From CALMEC01 sp963777565 (GTDB taxonomy: Bacteria; Actinomycetota; Thermoleophilia; Miltoncostaeales; Miltoncostaeaceae): a DNA stretch of 64,000 bases. A model generated the notes under the pieces. The model searched no databases. It was not told the DNA's origin and saw only the letters and a program-made list of their open reading frames with translations. Position 1 is the first letter of the stretch; each line of letters begins with the position of its first letter. The DNA lies in NCBI GenBank assembly GCA_963777565.1, contig CAVZQZ010000005.1, positions 1 through 64,000 on the forward strand. The letters run 5' to 3'. Positions 33,348-42,978 of this stretch are shown in pieces. A program made the translations under genes and the position numbers.

Positions 33348-34144
33348 GTGACGCCGTCGACCAACTCCGGGTGCTACTGGTCGGTGACGTGTTCGGGACG
33401 GTCGGCCTGCGCGCCCTCCTCGAGCAGCTGCCGGCGCTCCGTGAGCGGCATCGGCCGCACGCGGTGATCGTGAATGCCGAGAACTCGGCGAACGGCGCTG
33501 GCACCTTCGCAAAGCAGGCGAAGGAACTCCTCGCCGCCGGCGTCGACGTCCTGACCGGCGGCAACCACACGCTGCGCCAGAGCGACCTCTACCCGGTGCT
33601 CGAATCCGACGCGCGCGTGCTGCGTCCCGACAACCTCGCGGCCAGGGCACCGGGTCGGGGCGTCGCGGTCGTCGACGTGGCCGGCGGGTTCCGGCTGGGA
33701 GTCGTCAACCTCATCGGCTCCGTGTTCATGGACAGCGCCCACAGCCCGTTCGCGGTGGTCGACGCCCTCGTCGACCGGATGCTCCGCGAGACGCGGTTCG
33801 TCGTCGTCGACATCCACGCCGAGGCGACGAGCGAGAAGGTGGCGCTCTCACGTCACCTCGACGGCCGGGTGACGGCCGTGGTGGGCACGCACACGCATGT
33901 TCAGACGGCCGACGCCCGCGTGCTTCCCGGCGGGACGGCGTACATGACCGACCTCGGGATGACCGGCCCCCACGACGGGGTGATCGGCGTGCGCTCCGAC
34001 ATCATCCTGCGGCGGTTTCTCTCCGGCGCTCCGGGACGCTTCGAGCCGGCCGACGGGGAGGTGCTGGTGCAGGGGGCGCTCGTGACGGCGGGCGGCGATG
34101 GCCGCGCCACCGCGATCGAGCCGTTCAGCGTCCCCGCCCGCTAG
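33344..34144 (+). CDS. YmdB-family metallophosphoesterase
   Basis: 266 residues from GTG 33344. Metal motifs in order: LLVGDVFG, VNAENSANGAG, TGGNHTLRQ, VVVDIHAEATSEK and VVGTHTHVQTAD. This is the TIGR00282/YmdB set; relatives hydrolyse cyclic nucleotides such as 2',3'-cAMP. Coupled to the M23-like gene, an unusual pairing that may link the cell envelope and nucleotide signalling. Confidence 0.9.
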   Translation: MSDAVDQLRVLLVGDVFGTVGLRALLEQLPALRERHRPHAVIVNAENSANGAGTFAKQAKELLAAGVDVLTGGNHTLRQSDLYPVLESDARVLRPDNLAARAPGRGVAVVDVAGGFRLGVVNLIGSVFMDSAHSPFAVVDALVDRMLRETRFVVVDIHAEATSEKVALSRHLDGRVTAVVGTHTHVQTADARVLPGGTAYMTDLGMTGPHDGVIGVRSDIILRRFLSGAPGRFEPADGEVLVQGALVTAGGDGRATAIEPFSVPAR

Positions 34145-34165
34145 CCGGCCGGACGCGCATGTCTG

Positions 34166-35413
34166 TCAGTGCTGGGGCACGGGCGGGTGCCCGGCGATCC
34201 GGGTGACGGCCGTGCGCTCGGCCGGCTGGGGTCGGGGCCACGCGAGCGCGACGAGGGCGACGAGCAGCGCGTCGCGGATCACGAGCAGGGTGATCGCGGG
34301 GGTCTCGAGGCCGACCAGATCCCAGTAGCGGACGGGGAAATAGAGCTGCGTGGTGATCAGCGCGCACACGGTGACGGCGAACGCCCCGCGCCCGTAGCGG
34401 CCGGCGACCAAAAGGGTCGCGGGCAGGAGCCACACAAGGAACTGCGGCGACAGCACCTTGCCGCCCACGAAGGTGACCGCGAGCGTCGCGGCGCACGCGG
34501 TCACGAACAGCTGGGCTCCGCCGGGCCGGGGGATCCGGCGCCACAGGACGACGGCGGTGGCGCACACCGCGGCGATGCCGACGAGCATGAGCGCCGTCGA
34601 AACGGCCGCGATGACGTCGGGACCCTGTCCGATCAGGTTCTGACTTCCGAACGAGTCGTCGACGCGCAGGACGATGTTTGCGAGGGCGTGCAGCCCCAGG
34701 AGGTAGCCCGCGCCGAGCGACTCGATCTGCAGCGGCCGGTCGATGTGGTAGGAGAACATGTCCCAGACGCCCTCGGGCGAAAGGGCGACGAACGGAAGGA
34801 ACGTCGCCGCGACGACGCCGGCGGCGATCGCCGCCCACGTGACGGTGCACCGGGTGCTGCGATGGCGGCGGTGCCAGACGACCAGGAGCGGAACAAGCAC
34901 GATCGGCACGAGCTTCAACGCGATCGCGCATGCGAGCAGCGCCCACGCGAGGGGAAACCGGCACGTGACCGCCGCCCAGAGCGTCCACGCCAGCAGCGCC
35001 GCCACGGCCAGGTCGAACCGCGTCGCCACGAAGTCCCCGAGGAGGAAAGGCACGAGCGCGACGGCAAGGCCCGCCGCCGCCTGGCGCTTCACGCTCATCC
35101 CGAGGCCCCGGGCGGTCGCGACCGTGCCGAGCACCGTCGCGCAGAGCGCGGCGAGCATCATCAGCGAGAACGCCGCCCCGTACGACACGGGCAGCAGACG
35201 GGCGAGGGTCACCAGCCCGGCCGCGAGCGGCGGGTACTCGAACGGGAAGTCGCGGTAGGGGACGTCTCCGCCGGTGATCGCCCGGGCGACGTCCTGGTAG
35301 ACCGGAAGGTCCGTGATGTGCTGATGCGGGTAGAGATCCCACGTGTCCGCGATCGCCCAGGCGACGATCGCCACGCCGACGAGCGCCGCCGGCAGCACCC
35401 GGCGAGCGCTCAC
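34166..35413 (-). CDS. GT87/DUF2029-like polytopic membrane protein
   Basis: 415 residues from GTG 35413, about 10-11 hydrophobic segments. The first loop after helix 1 has DLPVYQDVARAITGGDVPYR then DFPFEYPPLA, the acidic and (F/Y)xYPP motif of GT-C-type polyprenyl-phosphate-mannose transferases (GT87). It probably transfers a sugar outside the membrane. It overlaps the next membrane protein gene by 4 bases. Confidence 0.82.
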   Translation of the reverse strand: MSARRVLPAALVGVAIVAWAIADTWDLYPHQHITDLPVYQDVARAITGGDVPYRDFPFEYPPLAAGLVTLARLLPVSYGAAFSLMMLAALCATVLGTVATARGLGMSVKRQAAAGLAVALVPFLLGDFVATRFDLAVAALLAWTLWAAVTCRFPLAWALLACAIALKLVPIVLVPLLVVWHRRHRSTRCTVTWAAIAAGVVAATFLPFVALSPEGVWDMFSYHIDRPLQIESLGAGYLLGLHALANIVLRVDDSFGSQNLIGQGPDVIAAVSTALMLVGIAAVCATAVVLWRRIPRPGGAQLFVTACAATLAVTFVGGKVLSPQFLVWLLPATLLVAGRYGRGAFAVTVCALITTQLYFPVRYWDLVGLETPAITLLVIRDALLVALVALAWPRPQPAERTAVTRIAGHPPVPQH

Positions 35414-37173
35414 ACCGCGACCTCGGCGGCCACCGGGTGCGGCGCGGGTGCGGTTGCGGCGACGGGCGCGTGGGCACGGATGCGGGCCGGCCACTCGGGC
35501 ACCATCGCCACCAGCGCGAACGGCAGGAACCACGGGATGTAGAGGTAGAACCAGTGGGTCATCGTCAGCTGGACGCCGAGGATGAGCGCTCCGGACAGCG
35601 CCGCGAAGCCGCGGAAGTCCAGCCGCCGCGGCCAGCGGGCGACGGCGACCGCGGCCAGCAGCACGGCGACGCCGAGCGCCACCTGCAGCGGACGAAGCCA
35701 CGTGTACTGGCCCCAGAGCGAGAACGGCGACTCGCGGTCGAGTTGGAAGCCGATCGTGCGCGACCAGAACGCGCGCAGGCCGTCGCTCCCGTCGAGCAGG
35801 ACGACCCAGCCGGTGGCGAGCGTCGCGATGGCGAGGCCAGCGACGTAGGCCGGGACGCGCCCGGGGCCGCGAGCGCGCTGCGGGAAGGGATGCCGGCCCC
35901 AGAGCACCAGCAGGATCGCGGGCGTGAACTTGCTGAGCACGGCGAGGCCGAGCGCGATGCCGCGTCCCATCGGCCGGTGTGCAACGACGAGCCCCCACAC
36001 GAGGCACGCGGCCATCAGGGAGTCGTTCGAGTTGCTCTCGAGGGCGTAGGCGGTGAACGGGAATGCCGCCCATGCGAGCCCGAGGCCGGCCGCGAGCCGC
36101 CGCCCCGACAGCCGCCAGCCGAGCACCAGCATTCCGAGTAGGGCCGCCAGGTCGAACAGGACCGCCGCGCCGTGCGCGGCGGGGAGGTCGTTCCACCTGC
36201 CGATCCACGGGAACGCCGCTTCGAACGGCACGTAGGCCAGGTAGGTCACCGGACCGTACGTGTCGCACTGCCCGCAGTCGCCCGGGAACGTCCCGTACGG
36301 GGTCTCCGCGTGGGCGATCCGGTCCGCCCCGATGACGCCGGCGTAGCCGACGTCGATCACGTTCGCATCGAACGCGTTCAACCCGATCCGCAGTCCGACC
36401 GCGACGAGCATCAGGCACACCAGCAGCCACGTGGGGCACCACGACGCCAGGCGCGGGCGGCGCGGCCGCTCGTCGGGGATGGGCACGGCGTCCGCCTCGT
36501 CCACTGGTGCGGGTTGCGGGCCGCGCCGGGTCGCGATCCACAACAGCCGCGCAGCGAGGTACGCCATGGGCGGGTAGGCGAGGGGAACCGACGTGAAGAT
36601 CTCGCCCCGGTTGAACCACACCAGCGAGACGCTGAAGGCCGCGAGCATCGCAAGATCGAGGGTGTGCCACGACACGATGCGCCGCCATCGCAGTAGCGGG
36701 ATCAGGAACAGCGCGAGCAGCGGGATCCAGATCTGCGGCTCGGTGACCGCCCGGCCGAACGCGCCCTTGTATCCGCGCGCCATCTGCCAGGCGACCTGCG
36801 GACCGGTTCGCGTCTCCGTGATGGCGCCGGTCGCGTCGTCGACGAAGACCTCGGCCTGCACATGCTCCTTCGCGTCGATGAAGTCGACGCTCCAGAGGTT
36901 CTTCTGGGTGTCGCGGGTCGCCGAGGTGCGGGCGGCGGGATGGTCGGCGAGCCAGTCCCGCAGGCGCTTCGACGTCCCGGCGATCGCGGTCGCGCGCTTC
37001 GACGTCAGCTCACCCGAGCCCGACGTGATCCGCGGCTGGGTGCTCGTCGCGAGCGCGGGCGACGCCTCCGGTCCGAGCGCCTGCACCGGAGTCTGCGGTG
37101 CGGCGACCGCGGCGCCGGCCGCCATCGCCAGCAGGAGCGCGGCGGCGAGCACGGCACGGCGGGCCCGGCTCAT
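35410..37173 (-). CDS. GT87-like membrane protein with PepSY-like N-terminus
   Basis: 587 residues. Signal-like N-terminus (AVLAAALLLAMAAGAAVAAP), then a small external domain (about 70-135, KNLWSVDFIDAKEHVQAEVF) like PepSY, then about 12 membrane helices. AHAETPYGTFPGDCGQCDTY then GPVTYLAYVPF matches the loop of GT-C transferases. Likely a partner or paralogue of the downstream GT87 protein in cell-envelope glycosylation. ATG 37173. Confidence 0.8.
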   Translation of the reverse strand: MSRARRAVLAAALLLAMAAGAAVAAPQTPVQALGPEASPALATSTQPRITSGSGELTSKRATAIAGTSKRLRDWLADHPAARTSATRDTQKNLWSVDFIDAKEHVQAEVFVDDATGAITETRTGPQVAWQMARGYKGAFGRAVTEPQIWIPLLALFLIPLLRWRRIVSWHTLDLAMLAAFSVSLVWFNRGEIFTSVPLAYPPMAYLAARLLWIATRRGPQPAPVDEADAVPIPDERPRRPRLASWCPTWLLVCLMLVAVGLRIGLNAFDANVIDVGYAGVIGADRIAHAETPYGTFPGDCGQCDTYGPVTYLAYVPFEAAFPWIGRWNDLPAAHGAAVLFDLAALLGMLVLGWRLSGRRLAAGLGLAWAAFPFTAYALESNSNDSLMAACLVWGLVVAHRPMGRGIALGLAVLSKFTPAILLVLWGRHPFPQRARGPGRVPAYVAGLAIATLATGWVVLLDGSDGLRAFWSRTIGFQLDRESPFSLWGQYTWLRPLQVALGVAVLLAAVAVARWPRRLDFRGFAALSGALILGVQLTMTHWFYLYIPWFLPFALVAMVPEWPARIRAHAPVAATAPAPHPVAAEVAV

Positions 37174-37177
37174 CGCG

Positions 37178-37630
37178 CTAGCGGAATGACCAGCGGCGGT
37201 TGATCAGGAAGCTGATCGGCGTGACCGCTGCGATCGAGACCGCCTGAGCGGGGATCTCGGCCATCCCGGCGGTGACGAACAGGTGCAGAAGCAGGAGGTT
37301 GAGCGCGAGCCCGACGAGGCTCACCGCGAGATTTCGGATCCCCTGCTGGAGGGTGGAGAGGCCGTGACGGCGAAAGGTCCAATGCTTGTTCAGCACGAAG
37401 TTCGTCGTCCACGCAACGCAGAAGGCCCCGATCGCCGCACCCACGTAATGCACCCCCAAGCCCTTCAAGAGCACCGAGAACACCCCGAGGTTCACCAAGT
37501 AGCCGGACGTGCCGACCAGGCAGAACCGGATGAGCTGCGCCCAGGCACCGGGACTCGTTCGCCGCAGGTTGGGCAAGGCGAGGACCTTGGCGAGAGGGCG
37601 CGTGGCGGGGGAAGCTTCGTTCACGGCCAC
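37178..37630 (-). CDS. GtrA-family flippase-like protein
   Basis: About 150 residues; start uncertain (GTG 37630 or 37624, TTG 37648). Four helices with GTSGYLVNLGVFSVLLKGLG and the typical NFVLNKHWTFRR and ISFLINRRWSFR ends of GtrA. These proteins move polyprenyl-linked sugars across the membrane. Right before the two GT87-like genes, it supplies a consistent lipid-linked sugar route. Confidence 0.85.
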   Translation of the reverse strand: MAVNEASPATRPLAKVLALPNLRRTSPGAWAQLIRFCLVGTSGYLVNLGVFSVLLKGLGVHYVGAAIGAFCVAWTTNFVLNKHWTFRRHGLSTLQQGIRNLAVSLVGLALNLLLLHLFVTAGMAEIPAQAVSIAAVTPISFLINRRWSFR

Positions 37631-37711
37631 GGTGGTCGATGCTACCAAAGCCCCGGAGTTCGCTCTCCCGAGCGGGTCCCTCTACTATCGGCCATTCCGC
37701 CCGAGCAGGAG

Positions 37712-39001
37712 ATGACCGTGGCGACCGACCACGCACGCCAGACCCACAGCCAGGTGACGCCGCAGGACGCGGACCGCTACAACGCGCGGTTCGCGGTTCG
37801 CGCGACCAAGAGCAAGTCGTCGGCGATGCGGGACCTCATGGCCCTCGCGGAACGCCCGGAGGTGATCTCCCTGGCGGGCGGCTTCCCGGACACGGCGTCG
37901 TTTCCGCCGGAGGTCTTCGCCGAGGTGATGAAGGCGGTCGAGCGCGAGCACCTCGCGTCGGCGCTGCAGTACGGGCCGACGGAGGGCCTCCGCGAGCTGC
38001 GGGAATGGATCGTCACGATCATGGCGCACGAGCGGGCGACCGCGACCGCCGACCAGATCATGATCACCAGCGGCGGCCAGCAGGGCATCGACCTGTCGAT
38101 CCGCACCTTCATCGACCCCGGCGACGTCGTCATCGCCGAGGGGCCCACGTACCTCGGGGCCGTGCCGCCGCTCACGACGTACGAGGCGGACGTCGTGCAC
38201 ATTCCGATGGACGACGACGGCATGCAGGTCGACCTGCTGGAGCCGGAGCTCGACCGGCTCGCCGCCGCCGGCAAGCGGGTGAAGCTCCTCTACACGATCC
38301 CGAACTTCCACAACCCGGCCGGCGTCACGATGTCGGGCGAGCGCCGGGAGCGATTGGTGCGCATCGCGCACGAGCGGGAGCTGATGGTCGTCGAGGACAA
38401 CCCCTACGGGCAGATCCGGTTCGACGGCGAGCCGCTGCCGTCGCTGTACGAGCTCGACGAGGGACGCGGCTGGGTCATCTACGTGTCGACGTTCTCGAAG
38501 ATCCTCGCGCCGGGCGTGCGCGTCGGCTGGGTGGCGGCCCCGGCCCCCGTGTTGCTCAAGATGAACCTCGGCAAGCAGAGCGAGGACCTCTGCTCCGGCA
38601 CGCTGAATCAGCGGTTCGTGCTCGAGTACCTTCGCCGCTACGACTGGCGCGAGCACGTCGCACGGGTCAACGAGATCTACCGTGAGCGACGTGAGGCGAT
38701 GCTCACCGCCTTGGCGGAGGAGTTCCCGGCGTCGGCCACGTGGACGCGGCCGCGGGGTGGCCTGTTCGTCTGGGCGACGCTCCCGCCGTACATCGACACC
38801 GAGGATCTGCTCGCGAAGGCGATCGACCAGAACGTGGCGTTCGTCCCCGGCGCGGCGGCCTTCCTGAACGGCGACGGCCAGAGCGCCATGCGACTGAACT
38901 TCTCCGCGATGCCGTCCCACCTCATCAGCGAGGGCATCGCGCGCCTCGGCGCAGTGGTGCGGGAGATGACGGAGTTCTATGAAGGGATCGCCGGCTCATG
39001 A
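37712..39001 (+). CDS. PLP-dependent aminotransferase (class I, LysN/2-aminoadipate-like)
   Basis: 429 residues. ATG 37712 follows CAGGAG. ISLAGGFPDTASFPPEVFAE, LQYGPTEGLRELREWI, YTIPNFHNPAGVTMSGERRE, VVEDNPYGQIRF and the PLP lysine in STFSKILAPGVRVGWVAAP are typical of the LysN/MocR-aminotransferase branch. The substrate is an amino acid or 2-oxo acid not predictable here. Its stop overlaps ddl by 4 bases (ATGA), suggesting a link to D-alanine or amino-acid supply. Confidence 0.9.
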   Translation: MTVATDHARQTHSQVTPQDADRYNARFAVRATKSKSSAMRDLMALAERPEVISLAGGFPDTASFPPEVFAEVMKAVEREHLASALQYGPTEGLRELREWIVTIMAHERATATADQIMITSGGQQGIDLSIRTFIDPGDVVIAEGPTYLGAVPPLTTYEADVVHIPMDDDGMQVDLLEPELDRLAAAGKRVKLLYTIPNFHNPAGVTMSGERRERLVRIAHERELMVVEDNPYGQIRFDGEPLPSLYELDEGRGWVIYVSTFSKILAPGVRVGWVAAPAPVLLKMNLGKQSEDLCSGTLNQRFVLEYLRRYDWREHVARVNEIYRERREAMLTALAEEFPASATWTRPRGGLFVWATLPPYIDTEDLLAKAIDQNVAFVPGAAAFLNGDGQSAMRLNFSAMPSHLISEGIARLGAVVREMTEFYEGIAGS

Positions 39002-39936
39002 GGGTTGCGGTGCTCAAGGGTGGGCGCTCGTTCGAGCGCGAGGTGAGCCTGCGCAGCGGGGCGAACGTCGAGGCGGCGCTTCGCCGGCTCGGCCACGACG
39101 TCCTGTCGCTCGACGCGGACCGCGAGCTGGTGCGGACGCTTCGAGCGGAGCGCCCCGACGCCGCGTTCATCGCGATGCACGGGCAGGGCGGCGAGGACGG
39201 GACGGTGCAGGAGCTGCTCGAGATCCTTGGCATCCCGTACACCGGGTCGGGCGTGTCGGCGTCGGAACGAGCCTGGGACAAGGTGGTGGCGAAGGCCGAG
39301 TTCGCGGCCGCCGGGATCCCCACGCCGGCGTCGTACGCGTTCAGCCAGGCGGCCTTCCGCGAGCTCGGGGCCGCCGACGCCCTCGCGGAGATCGAGTCCC
39401 GCCTCGGGCTGCCGCTCGTCGTGAAGCCGGCCCGGGGAGGCTCGGCGCTCGGCATCCGGCTGGCCCACAAGCCGGATGAGGTCCCGAGCGCGCTCATGGC
39501 CGCGCTGGCCTACGACGACCGTCTCCTCATGGAGCGGTACGTGGCGGGCCGGGAGCTGGCGGTCTCGGTGGTGGGCAACGAGGACGCCGAGGCGCTACCG
39601 GTGGTCGAGGCGATCCCGCTCGGACGCGAGTTCTACGACTTCGAGTCCCGGTACACGCCGGGCGCGACCGATCTGCGCGCGCCGGCCGAGCTGCCGCCGG
39701 GTGTCGCCGACGAGGTCGTGAGGATCGCCCTCGAGTGCTACCGCGCGCTCGGCTGCCGCGGCTTCGCGAGGGTCGACATGATCCTTGACGGCGAGAACCA
39801 GCCGTGGGTGCTCGAGCTGAACACCATCCCCGGGCTCACCGACACCAGCGCCCTGCCGAAGGCCGCCGAGGCCGCGGGAATGAGCTTCGACGACCTCATC
39901 GCGCGGGTGCTCGAACTCGCGGAGCTCGGAGCGTAG
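38998..39936 (+). CDS. ddl: D-alanine-D-alanine ligase
   Basis: 312 residues. VAVLKGGRSFEREVSLRSG (N-terminal loop), AAFIAMHGQGGEDGTVQELL, GIPYTGSGVSASERAWDK, LVVKPARGGSALGI (ATP-grasp) and ELNTIPGLTDTSALPKAA (metal binding) identify Ddl. It makes D-Ala-D-Ala for peptidoglycan. The ligand-pocket SALPKA stretch fits a dipeptide rather than depsipeptide enzyme, though this is not certain. Confidence 0.94.
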   Translation: MRVAVLKGGRSFEREVSLRSGANVEAALRRLGHDVLSLDADRELVRTLRAERPDAAFIAMHGQGGEDGTVQELLEILGIPYTGSGVSASERAWDKVVAKAEFAAAGIPTPASYAFSQAAFRELGAADALAEIESRLGLPLVVKPARGGSALGIRLAHKPDEVPSALMAALAYDDRLLMERYVAGRELAVSVVGNEDAEALPVVEAIPLGREFYDFESRYTPGATDLRAPAELPPGVADEVVRIALECYRALGCRGFARVDMILDGENQPWVLELNTIPGLTDTSALPKAAEAAGMSFDDLIARVLELAELGA

Positions 39937-40085
39937 CGCCCGGCCTGATCGCCGGCGGCCGGAAGCACAGGGGAACTCCGGATCGGGGCAATAGGGCCGC
40001 TCGTTCCACCTCTCCTGCCGCCTTGCCCAGCTCGGTCTTCGCTGCCGGACAACCGCACCCTGTTCCGAAACGGGCTCAAGCGCGG

Positions 40086-40520
40086 CTACCTTGCCCGCAG
40101 CTCCCCTTCGGGGAGGTCGTCGGGGAGGGGAGTCTCCTGGGGGGCGGTCCCCTCGTCGGTGTCCCACGACGCGTAGGCGACGCCGTCGCGGCCGTTGTGG
40201 GGGTTCGCGGATCCGAGCGCAAGGATGACGGCGTCATCGGGACCGCGGTTCACGAGCTGCCTGCGAACGTCCGGGGCGACGCGCACGGCGTCGCGCTCTT
40301 CGAGGTCGCGCTCCTCGCCGTCGACGATCAGCGAGAGCCGGCCACCGAGCACGATGAAGACCTCCTCCTGGTGCTCGTGCCGGTGAATCCGCCCCCGCTG
40401 CCCCGGCTTGAGGACGATGAGGTTCAGGCCCAGCGTCGTGACGCCGAGCTCACGGCGCAGGAGCTGGAACCGCTCCGGCGGCGCGAAGTCGAGTCGGGTG
40501 ACCTGTACGCCCTCGGTCAC
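40086..40520 (-). CDS. Cupin-domain protein
   Basis: 144 residues from GTG 40520. RIHRHEHQEEVFIVLGGRLS is cupin motif 1 with two His and Glu, and GPDDAVILALG covers the motif 2 region. It could bind a metal. Second of two overlapping cupin genes. Confidence 0.83.
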   Translation of the reverse strand: MTEGVQVTRLDFAPPERFQLLRRELGVTTLGLNLIVLKPGQRGRIHRHEHQEEVFIVLGGRLSLIVDGEERDLEERDAVRVAPDVRRQLVNRGPDDAVILALGSANPHNGRDGVAYASWDTDEGTAPQETPLPDDLPEGELRAR

Positions 40521-40954
40521 GGTGCCTGTCCCCCGCCGAGCTCAGGTGGCAGCGCTTTCGGACCGTCGGGGTAGAGGCGCGCCAGCTCGTCGGCGGTCAT
40601 CTCGAGCGTGTTCGCAGGCTCGGGCGGGGCGCCCACGACGAGCCAGAGGACGTCCGCGTCGGTGTCGTTGAACACCTGCCGGACGTGCTCGGTCTCGACG
40701 AGCGCCGTCGACAGCGGGGGGAGGGTGACGACTTCTTCGTCGATGCGCATGCGGCCGGTCCCTTCGAGGACGACGTAGAGCTCGTCCTGGGTGCGGTGGC
40801 GGTGCTTGGTCGACGCCTGCCCCGGCCGGAGCCGCCAGTACCGCGCCCCGAGCGTCTGCGCGCCGAGCTGCTTCGCAAGGTCGGTGTTCTCGACCTTCAT
40901 CTGATTCGACGGCCGCCATTGCGCCTCGTCCGCCGGAAGTACTCGGTACGCCAT
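40517..40954 (-). CDS. Cupin-domain protein
   Basis: 145 residues. STKHRHRTQDELYVVLEGTG is cupin motif 1, and TEHVRQVFNDTDADVLWLVV is motif 2 with a His. Translationally coupled (4-base overlap) to the second cupin. The two are similar in plan, perhaps from duplication or as a heterodimer. Confidence 0.83.
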   Translation of the reverse strand: MAYRVLPADEAQWRPSNQMKVENTDLAKQLGAQTLGARYWRLRPGQASTKHRHRTQDELYVVLEGTGRMRIDEEVVTLPPLSTALVETEHVRQVFNDTDADVLWLVVGAPPEPANTLEMTADELARLYPDGPKALPPELGGGQAP

Positions 40955-41169
40955 GGGCGGATCCTAGCCACGCGGGGGTCCTCGCTCGCGGTGCATGTAA
41001 ATCGAGAGACTGAACAGGCCCCACGGTCCGGGTCGACCGGAATGATCGACGGCAGTACCGTCGGCTTCAGGACCACTGATATCCAGGGCAGGAATCTCCT
41101 GGGCAGTACCGCTCTCCGCGAGCGGCGAACAGAGCGACGAGGAAGGAGTGATCATGGCAATCGCGATTG

Positions 41170-41529
41170 ATGAAACCACTCGCCCCCGCGAGCCAGGCGG
41201 AGCTACGCGCCACCCTCGAGAGCGACGACGGCGCGATCATCTTCGTCCAGTACCACGGACGCTGTGACATCTCCCAGGGGATCGAGGCGCCCGGGCCCAT
41301 CTACAGCACTCCGCGTCTCGAGACCGGGGATCCCCGCGACCTCTGGCTGAACAAGGTTCAAGCCGTCCAGAAGGGCAAGGTGGACTTTGCCAAAGGCGAG
41401 ATCGTCGATCAGATGTACGAGGTCCGCTGGGTAGGACACCCGCACAGCCCCCGGTCCTCCGGGAGGCATTCACCTCCGGGTGCCCTGGCGCCGTTGGTGA
41501 CGGGCGAACATGTGTTAAGCGGTATGTAA
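41170..41529 (+). CDS. Hypothetical protein, possible frameshift at 5' end
   Basis: 119 residues as drawn. It includes LRATLESDDGAIIFVQYHGR, GPIYSTPRLETGDPRDLWLN and DFAKGEIVDQMYEVRWVG, then a low-complexity tail. The strongest ribosome site (GGAAGGAG, 41143-41150) serves ATG 41155 in another frame (MAIAIDETTRPREP). A one-base slip near 41190 would join the two. No family recognised. Confidence 0.5.
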   Translation: MKPLAPASQAELRATLESDDGAIIFVQYHGRCDISQGIEAPGPIYSTPRLETGDPRDLWLNKVQAVQKGKVDFAKGEIVDQMYEVRWVGHPHSPRSSGRHSPPGALAPLVTGEHVLSGM

Positions 41530-41707
41530 GGACTTGCGAATATCCACGCATTGTCCGTCCGCGAAGGTTCCGTCCATGGCAGTCGCCCATGTCGCCGCAG
41601 CCACCGAGTTGAATGGGGCCGTGCGAATCGTCCTGGTCGTCGACAACGAACCCTCATCACATTCACGTTGCCCGCCGCGTCGACGTCCCCCGCCGGACTC
41701 CGGCAAG

Positions 41708-42517
41708 ATGACGGACGTGACGACGGGCGCCCCGCCACCGCTGCCGGACCGCGTCGAGCACACGCTCGACGACGGCGTGCTCGTGCTGCGGCTCGTGCAC
41801 GAGGGCCGGGCGAACGCCCTCACGGAGCGGATGCTCGAGGGAATCGTCCGCGTGCTCGACGGGCCCGCGGCGAAGTCGGCCCGGGTGGCCCTGCTCACCG
41901 GTGACGGCGACCGCCACTTCTCGAGCGGTGCCGAGCTCGGTCAGGAGGTCCCGGCCGAGTGGGTGGAGCGGATCAAGCGGATCGAGCGCGGCATCGCCGC
42001 GGCCGCTGCCGCGATCACGAAGGCCCCGTTCCCCGTGATCGCCGTGCTCAACGGCGACGCGATCGGTGGCGGCTTGGAGCTGGCCATGGCGTGCGACTGG
42101 CGAATCGCCCGCGACGGCATCCGCCTCGCGATGCCGCCGGCGCGGCTGGGTCTCGTCTACACGGCCGAGGGCCTCCGGCGGTTCACCGCCGAGATCGGCC
42201 TGGCCCGCACGCGCGAGATCTTCCTGACGGGACGCGCGTTCGACGCGCGCCACGGCCTGGACATCGGCCTGCTGAACCACGTCGTCGCGGCCGAGGAGCT
42301 CTGGCCGCTCGCGACCCGGACCGCGGCGGCGGTTGCGGCGAATGCCCCGCTCGCGGTCGAGGGGATGCGCGTCGTGCTGCGCGCGATCGGCGACGACGAC
42401 TCCGCCGACGGGCGCGCGCAGCAGTGGCGCGTGCGGGCGTTCGGCTCGAGCGACCTCGCGGAGGGGCTCGCCGCCGCCCGGGAGCGCCGCCCGCCGAGCT
42501 TCACGGGCGGTCCGTGA
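41708..42517 (+). CDS. Enoyl-CoA hydratase/isomerase-family protein
   Basis: 269 residues. Crotonase landmarks: HFSSGAELGQEVP (oxyanion/CoA loop), PVIAVLNGDAIGGGLELAMA (second oxyanion stretch with GGG), and RLAMPPARLGLVYTAEGLRR. One catalytic Glu position falls in the ARLGLVYTAEG region. Probably fatty acid or amino acid oxidation; substrate unknown. Its stop overlaps the RDD gene (GTGA). Confidence 0.88.
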   Translation: MTDVTTGAPPPLPDRVEHTLDDGVLVLRLVHEGRANALTERMLEGIVRVLDGPAAKSARVALLTGDGDRHFSSGAELGQEVPAEWVERIKRIERGIAAAAAAITKAPFPVIAVLNGDAIGGGLELAMACDWRIARDGIRLAMPPARLGLVYTAEGLRRFTAEIGLARTREIFLTGRAFDARHGLDIGLLNHVVAAEELWPLATRTAAAVAANAPLAVEGMRVVLRAIGDDDSADGRAQQWRVRAFGSSDLAEGLAAARERRPPSFTGGP

Positions 42518-42975
42518 TCGCGGCGACCGCGGCCGACGGGAAATCGGGGCCCGCGCAAGGCCGACCCGCCATGACGGAACCGTGCTACGCGTCCTTCGGT
42601 GTCCGCGCCACGGCCTGGGTGGTCGACACCGTTCCCCTCATCCTCGTGCCGTACTTCGTGGGCAAGCTGTTGGGCGGGTGGGTGCCGGCGCTCGCGTCGT
42701 TCTTCATCGTCGGCATCGTCTGGAGCATCGTCCCGGAGGCGCGGACCGGAGCAACACCCGGCAAGCTGCTCTCGGGCATCCGCGTTCTACCCGCGGACAG
42801 CGATGGCCGGATGGGGCTCGGGCGCTCGGCGGTACGCTGGCTCGTGAAGTACGTGGTGTGCGGGGTTCTGCCGGTCGGCTACCTGTGGTACTTCCGCGAC
42901 CGGCGCCGGCGGGCGTGGCAGGACCTCGCCGCCGGCTCCGTCGTCATCGACGTCGCCCGGGGGCCGGCTGGGTGA
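42514..42975 (+). CDS. RDD-family membrane protein
   Basis: 153 residues from GTG 42514, or 134 from ATG 42571. FGVRATAWVVDTVPLILVPY carries the RDD-like first helix (R, D). There are three helices, and EARTGATPGKLLSGIRVLPA is the standard loop. Function unknown, perhaps transport. Converges with a small membrane protein. Confidence 0.82.
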   Translation: MIAATAADGKSGPAQGRPAMTEPCYASFGVRATAWVVDTVPLILVPYFVGKLLGGWVPALASFFIVGIVWSIVPEARTGATPGKLLSGIRVLPADSDGRMGLGRSAVRWLVKYVVCGVLPVGYLWYFRDRRRRAWQDLAAGSVVIDVARGPAG

Positions 42976-42978
42976 GCG

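Noticed and set aside
34166..36688. 840-codon minus-strand frame
   Set aside because: Only its last 415 codons are real (GT87-like). The upstream part is the shadow of the 587-residue membrane protein in another frame.
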